DNA from: Saprospiraceae bacterium
GTDB taxonomy: Bacteria > Bacteroidota > Bacteroidia > Chitinophagales > Saprospiraceae
Assembly: GCA_020629515.1 (NCBI GenBank)
Contig: JAHDDE010000004.1
Coordinates: forward strand, 1-64,000
Direction: 5' to 3'
Length of the DNA: 64,000 bases
Shown: piece by piece, positions 62,001 through 64,000 of the stretch
Layout of the letters: each line of letters starts with the position of its first letter
How positions within the stretch are numbered: position 1 is the first letter of the stretch
Made by a program: the position numbers and the translations under genes
Notes under the pieces: generated by a model
Seen by the model: only the letters and a program-made list of their open reading frames with translations
What the model was told of the DNA's origin: nothing
The model's database searches: none

Positions 62001-62709
62001 TTAATCCTAAACTGTCTAATAGACGTGAAGCTGCCTCAAACTTACCCTCTTTAGCAATTACTTCAATCAGAACTAAGTTGCCATTAATTTGATATACGAA
62101 ATCTGATTCAGTAATTACTGCGATGATCGAATCGACATTAGCAGAAGAATCCGATACTACTTCCGCAAGAGTCTCTAAGGCAGGCCACAACACTCCATCA
62201 GTTTTTCCAATCTGAGGTCTTGAATAATCAGGTACTATATTTCCTGCATCAAGAGGACAATAGGAAAAGGATGAACCATCAAATCTGAAATTTCCTCGAC
62301 CAGTTTCTTTAAAACTGACTAAAATGTCACCACTTCCTGACACTTCAACACAAATCTCTTGAGGACTTCGGCCATTGTCTCCAGTTGGATTATCGATTTC
62401 ATAAGTTGAATCTCCTGATACAACGGTCACTTGACCTCCGACATTATTAAATCCGACTGTAAAGCATAAGGTTCCAGTCACGATTTCATCTGAATCAGTA
62501 CTGTATGTCAATATTAATTCATCATTATTTCCTGAGATGTTATTGGTCATAACGTCGTCAGGTAAACCTTCGGCATTGAGTTCATCATTTATTCCTCGAC
62601 TTGATTCATAGACTCCAGCAATTATTTCTGGGTTATCGCACTGCGCATGCAGACCAACTGATGATACAACGAAGGATAATAAAGAAACTAAAATGTTCTT
62701 AATATGCAT
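53026..62709 (-). CDS. giant secreted S8-like serine peptidase with hexapeptide array, MBG-like domain, two LRR modules, LamG-like domain and T9SS type A sorting domain
   Basis: Signal peptide ([23 protein letters not shown]); [59 protein letters not shown] (MBG-like); about 50 SLVN cores; plant-type LRRs; C-terminal [35 protein letters not shown]...[21 protein letters not shown]. Confidence 0.95.
   Translation of the reverse strand: [3227 protein letters not shown]
55020..55960 (-). repeat. second plant-type LRR module
   Basis: [35 protein letters not shown] capping motif followed by LxxNxLTGxIPxxLG repeats. Confidence 0.88.
56040..56860 (-). repeat. first plant-type LRR module
   Basis: [35 protein letters not shown] capping motif and [36 protein letters not shown]-type repeats. 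Confidence 0.9.
58098..59622 (-). repeat. in-frame hexapeptide (GLSLVN)-type array, 18-bp unit, interspersed with related spacers
   Basis: [19 protein letters not shown] runs of one to four units separated by short spacers. About 50 SLVN cores by hand count, plus one outlier near 59770. Confidence 0.95.
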
Positions 62710-63062
62710 TTTTTGGTGATTTGTATTTGATTTGGGAAATAAGATTGGTTACGGTATCTGTTATATACCTTTTACCCTTTACAGGGCTATATATTTTGGA
62801 ATAGTGATATGCTCGCCTATATGGTGACATTCTTTGGTTATTTTTTGGCTGCAGCAATTGGTATCACCTGATATTAACACAGATAATAAAGGGTACTTCA
62901 AAAGTATGTATATGAAAAGACTTCATCATCCCTATAAATGGGGATATTGTTATTAAGTCTTGTTCTCTGTCTGTTAATTGTCAGATGAGCTCAAATGGTG
63001 ATATGTATCACATTAGAATAGAGTGCCTTAGAATTTCTGTGACACTTTGGAGATAATTCTTT

Positions 63063-63920
63063 CTAATGGATAATTGATGACCAATCTACCTCATCATTGT
63101 GCGAATGAGTAAATCCTATTGCTCTTTCTTGGGCGATGGTTTCGGAATCTCTGAATGCCATAATATAGGTTTTTCGCCATTCAGAGGAAAGATTTCCTTT
63201 AGAACCATGTACAATTCGCTCATCGTGAATTGTTAGAGACCCTCTTCTGACTGGCAGGTAAATGATTTCTTCATTGGGGTCAGTATCAATAACCAAGGTA
63301 TGAGACTCATCCCGATTGATGGCTCCTGACGAACTTTCTTTATATTCCTTTGGGACGTGCTTTCTTAGTTCTTTTTCATTATTAGTCCCAGGAATGAGAT
63401 GTAGACATCCATTGATTAAATCAGAATCACTTAATGCCAGAGAGAACGTGGCTGTCCATGTATTTTTCGTTTTTGGCCAATAACCTAAATCCTGATGCAT
63501 AGCGAATTCAGCATTTTCTTTTGCTGGTTTTTTGGCTAAAAATTGTTCATAATCAAGTTCGGCGATTCCTTTGGAGTAGAGTTGCGCGGATATATCCTTA
63601 GCAATTTTATAAAATATGTTTCCTTTTAGTTCAGGTCTATATTTTGATGGGAGCATTGCATTGACCAATTGAAATTCTTCAATTGGGGTGCCATAGGGTT
63701 GTGACATGTCACAAAAGTCTTTAGCCATTCGATGTGCTTCTTTACCAGCGGTGAAGTGGTCGAACCAAAAATCTAATTCCACCATTTCGCTTTCTGTAAG
63801 AACGTCATTGAGCACGAGATAACCTTGATCATTGAATTGGACTATTTCTTCACGAGTAATCAAATAAGACTCGCCACTTCTACGATGCTGTCCTGATTTG
63901 TCGTTGATGACCCTTTTCAT
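63063..63920 (-). CDS. phytanoyl-CoA dioxygenase family protein
   Basis: FNDQGYLVLNDVLTESEMVELDFWFD, FAMHQDLGYWPKT (HxD), VRRGSLTIHDERIVHGSKGN. Confidence 0.9.
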   Translation of the reverse strand: MKRVINDKSGQHRRSGESYLITREEIVQFNDQGYLVLNDVLTESEMVELDFWFDHFTAGKEAHRMAKDFCDMSQPYGTPIEEFQLVNAMLPSKYRPELKGNIFYKIAKDISAQLYSKGIAELDYEQFLAKKPAKENAEFAMHQDLGYWPKTKNTWTATFSLALSDSDLINGCLHLIPGTNNEKELRKHVPKEYKESSSGAINRDESHTLVIDTDPNEEIIYLPVRRGSLTIHDERIVHGSKGNLSSEWRKTYIMAFRDSETIAQERAIGFTHSHNDEVDWSSIIH

Positions 63921-64000
63921 TTTAGCCTATTTTTTTCTAAGATAGACATAAAACTAAATCTGTTTCTAATGAGTAGGGAATATATCTCCTGATAACCTTA

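Noticed and set aside
62710-63062. Possible small RNA or riboswitch upstream of the giant gene
   Set aside because: Only weak inverted repeats (e.g. atccctataaatggggat near 62927); no recognisable riboswitch core or strong terminator.
1-64000. Prophage, transposon, toxin-antitoxin or defence island
   Set aside because: No transposase, integrase, phage structural gene, restriction-modification, Cas or recognised defence gene was seen in the ORF track.

Overview
This 64 kb window looks like an ordinary chromosomal segment from a Bacteroidota bacterium, probably Saprospiria-like. I infer this from T9SS/CHU_C-type secreted proteins, a TonB receptor, an M57 HEIGH peptidase and the overall gene content. 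About 50 protein-coding genes are supported. I saw no convincing rRNA, tRNA, CRISPR array, IS element or prophage. Most genes are metabolic or regulatory: NCS1 permease and M29-like enzyme, Crp/Fnr regulators, pirin, Gfo/Idh/MocA, TIM-barrel isomerases, enoyl-CoA hydratase, MenG, phenylalanine hydroxylase, gluconokinase and 6PGDH, dipeptide epimerase, an HMG-CoA-lyase-like protein and an adenylate cyclase. The standout is a 9.7 kb gene (53026..62709, minus strand; 3227 aa) for a secreted S8-type protease. A ~500-residue array of a hexapeptide, consensus G-L-S-L-V-N (about 50 SLVN cores by hand count), appears inserted inside an MBG-like domain. It is followed by two plant-type LRR modules, a LamG-like region and a T9SS sorting domain. 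The repeat units vary freely at synonymous codon positions while the peptide is nearly fixed. The protease domain has DEGRAM where subtilases normally carry the catalytic HGT motif. Other points worth a second look are an HMG-CoA-lyase-like protein with Gln at the usual catalytic Cys, its uncharacterised four-gene unit, and a possible TonB/NicX-like/NCS1 uptake-and-catabolism locus.
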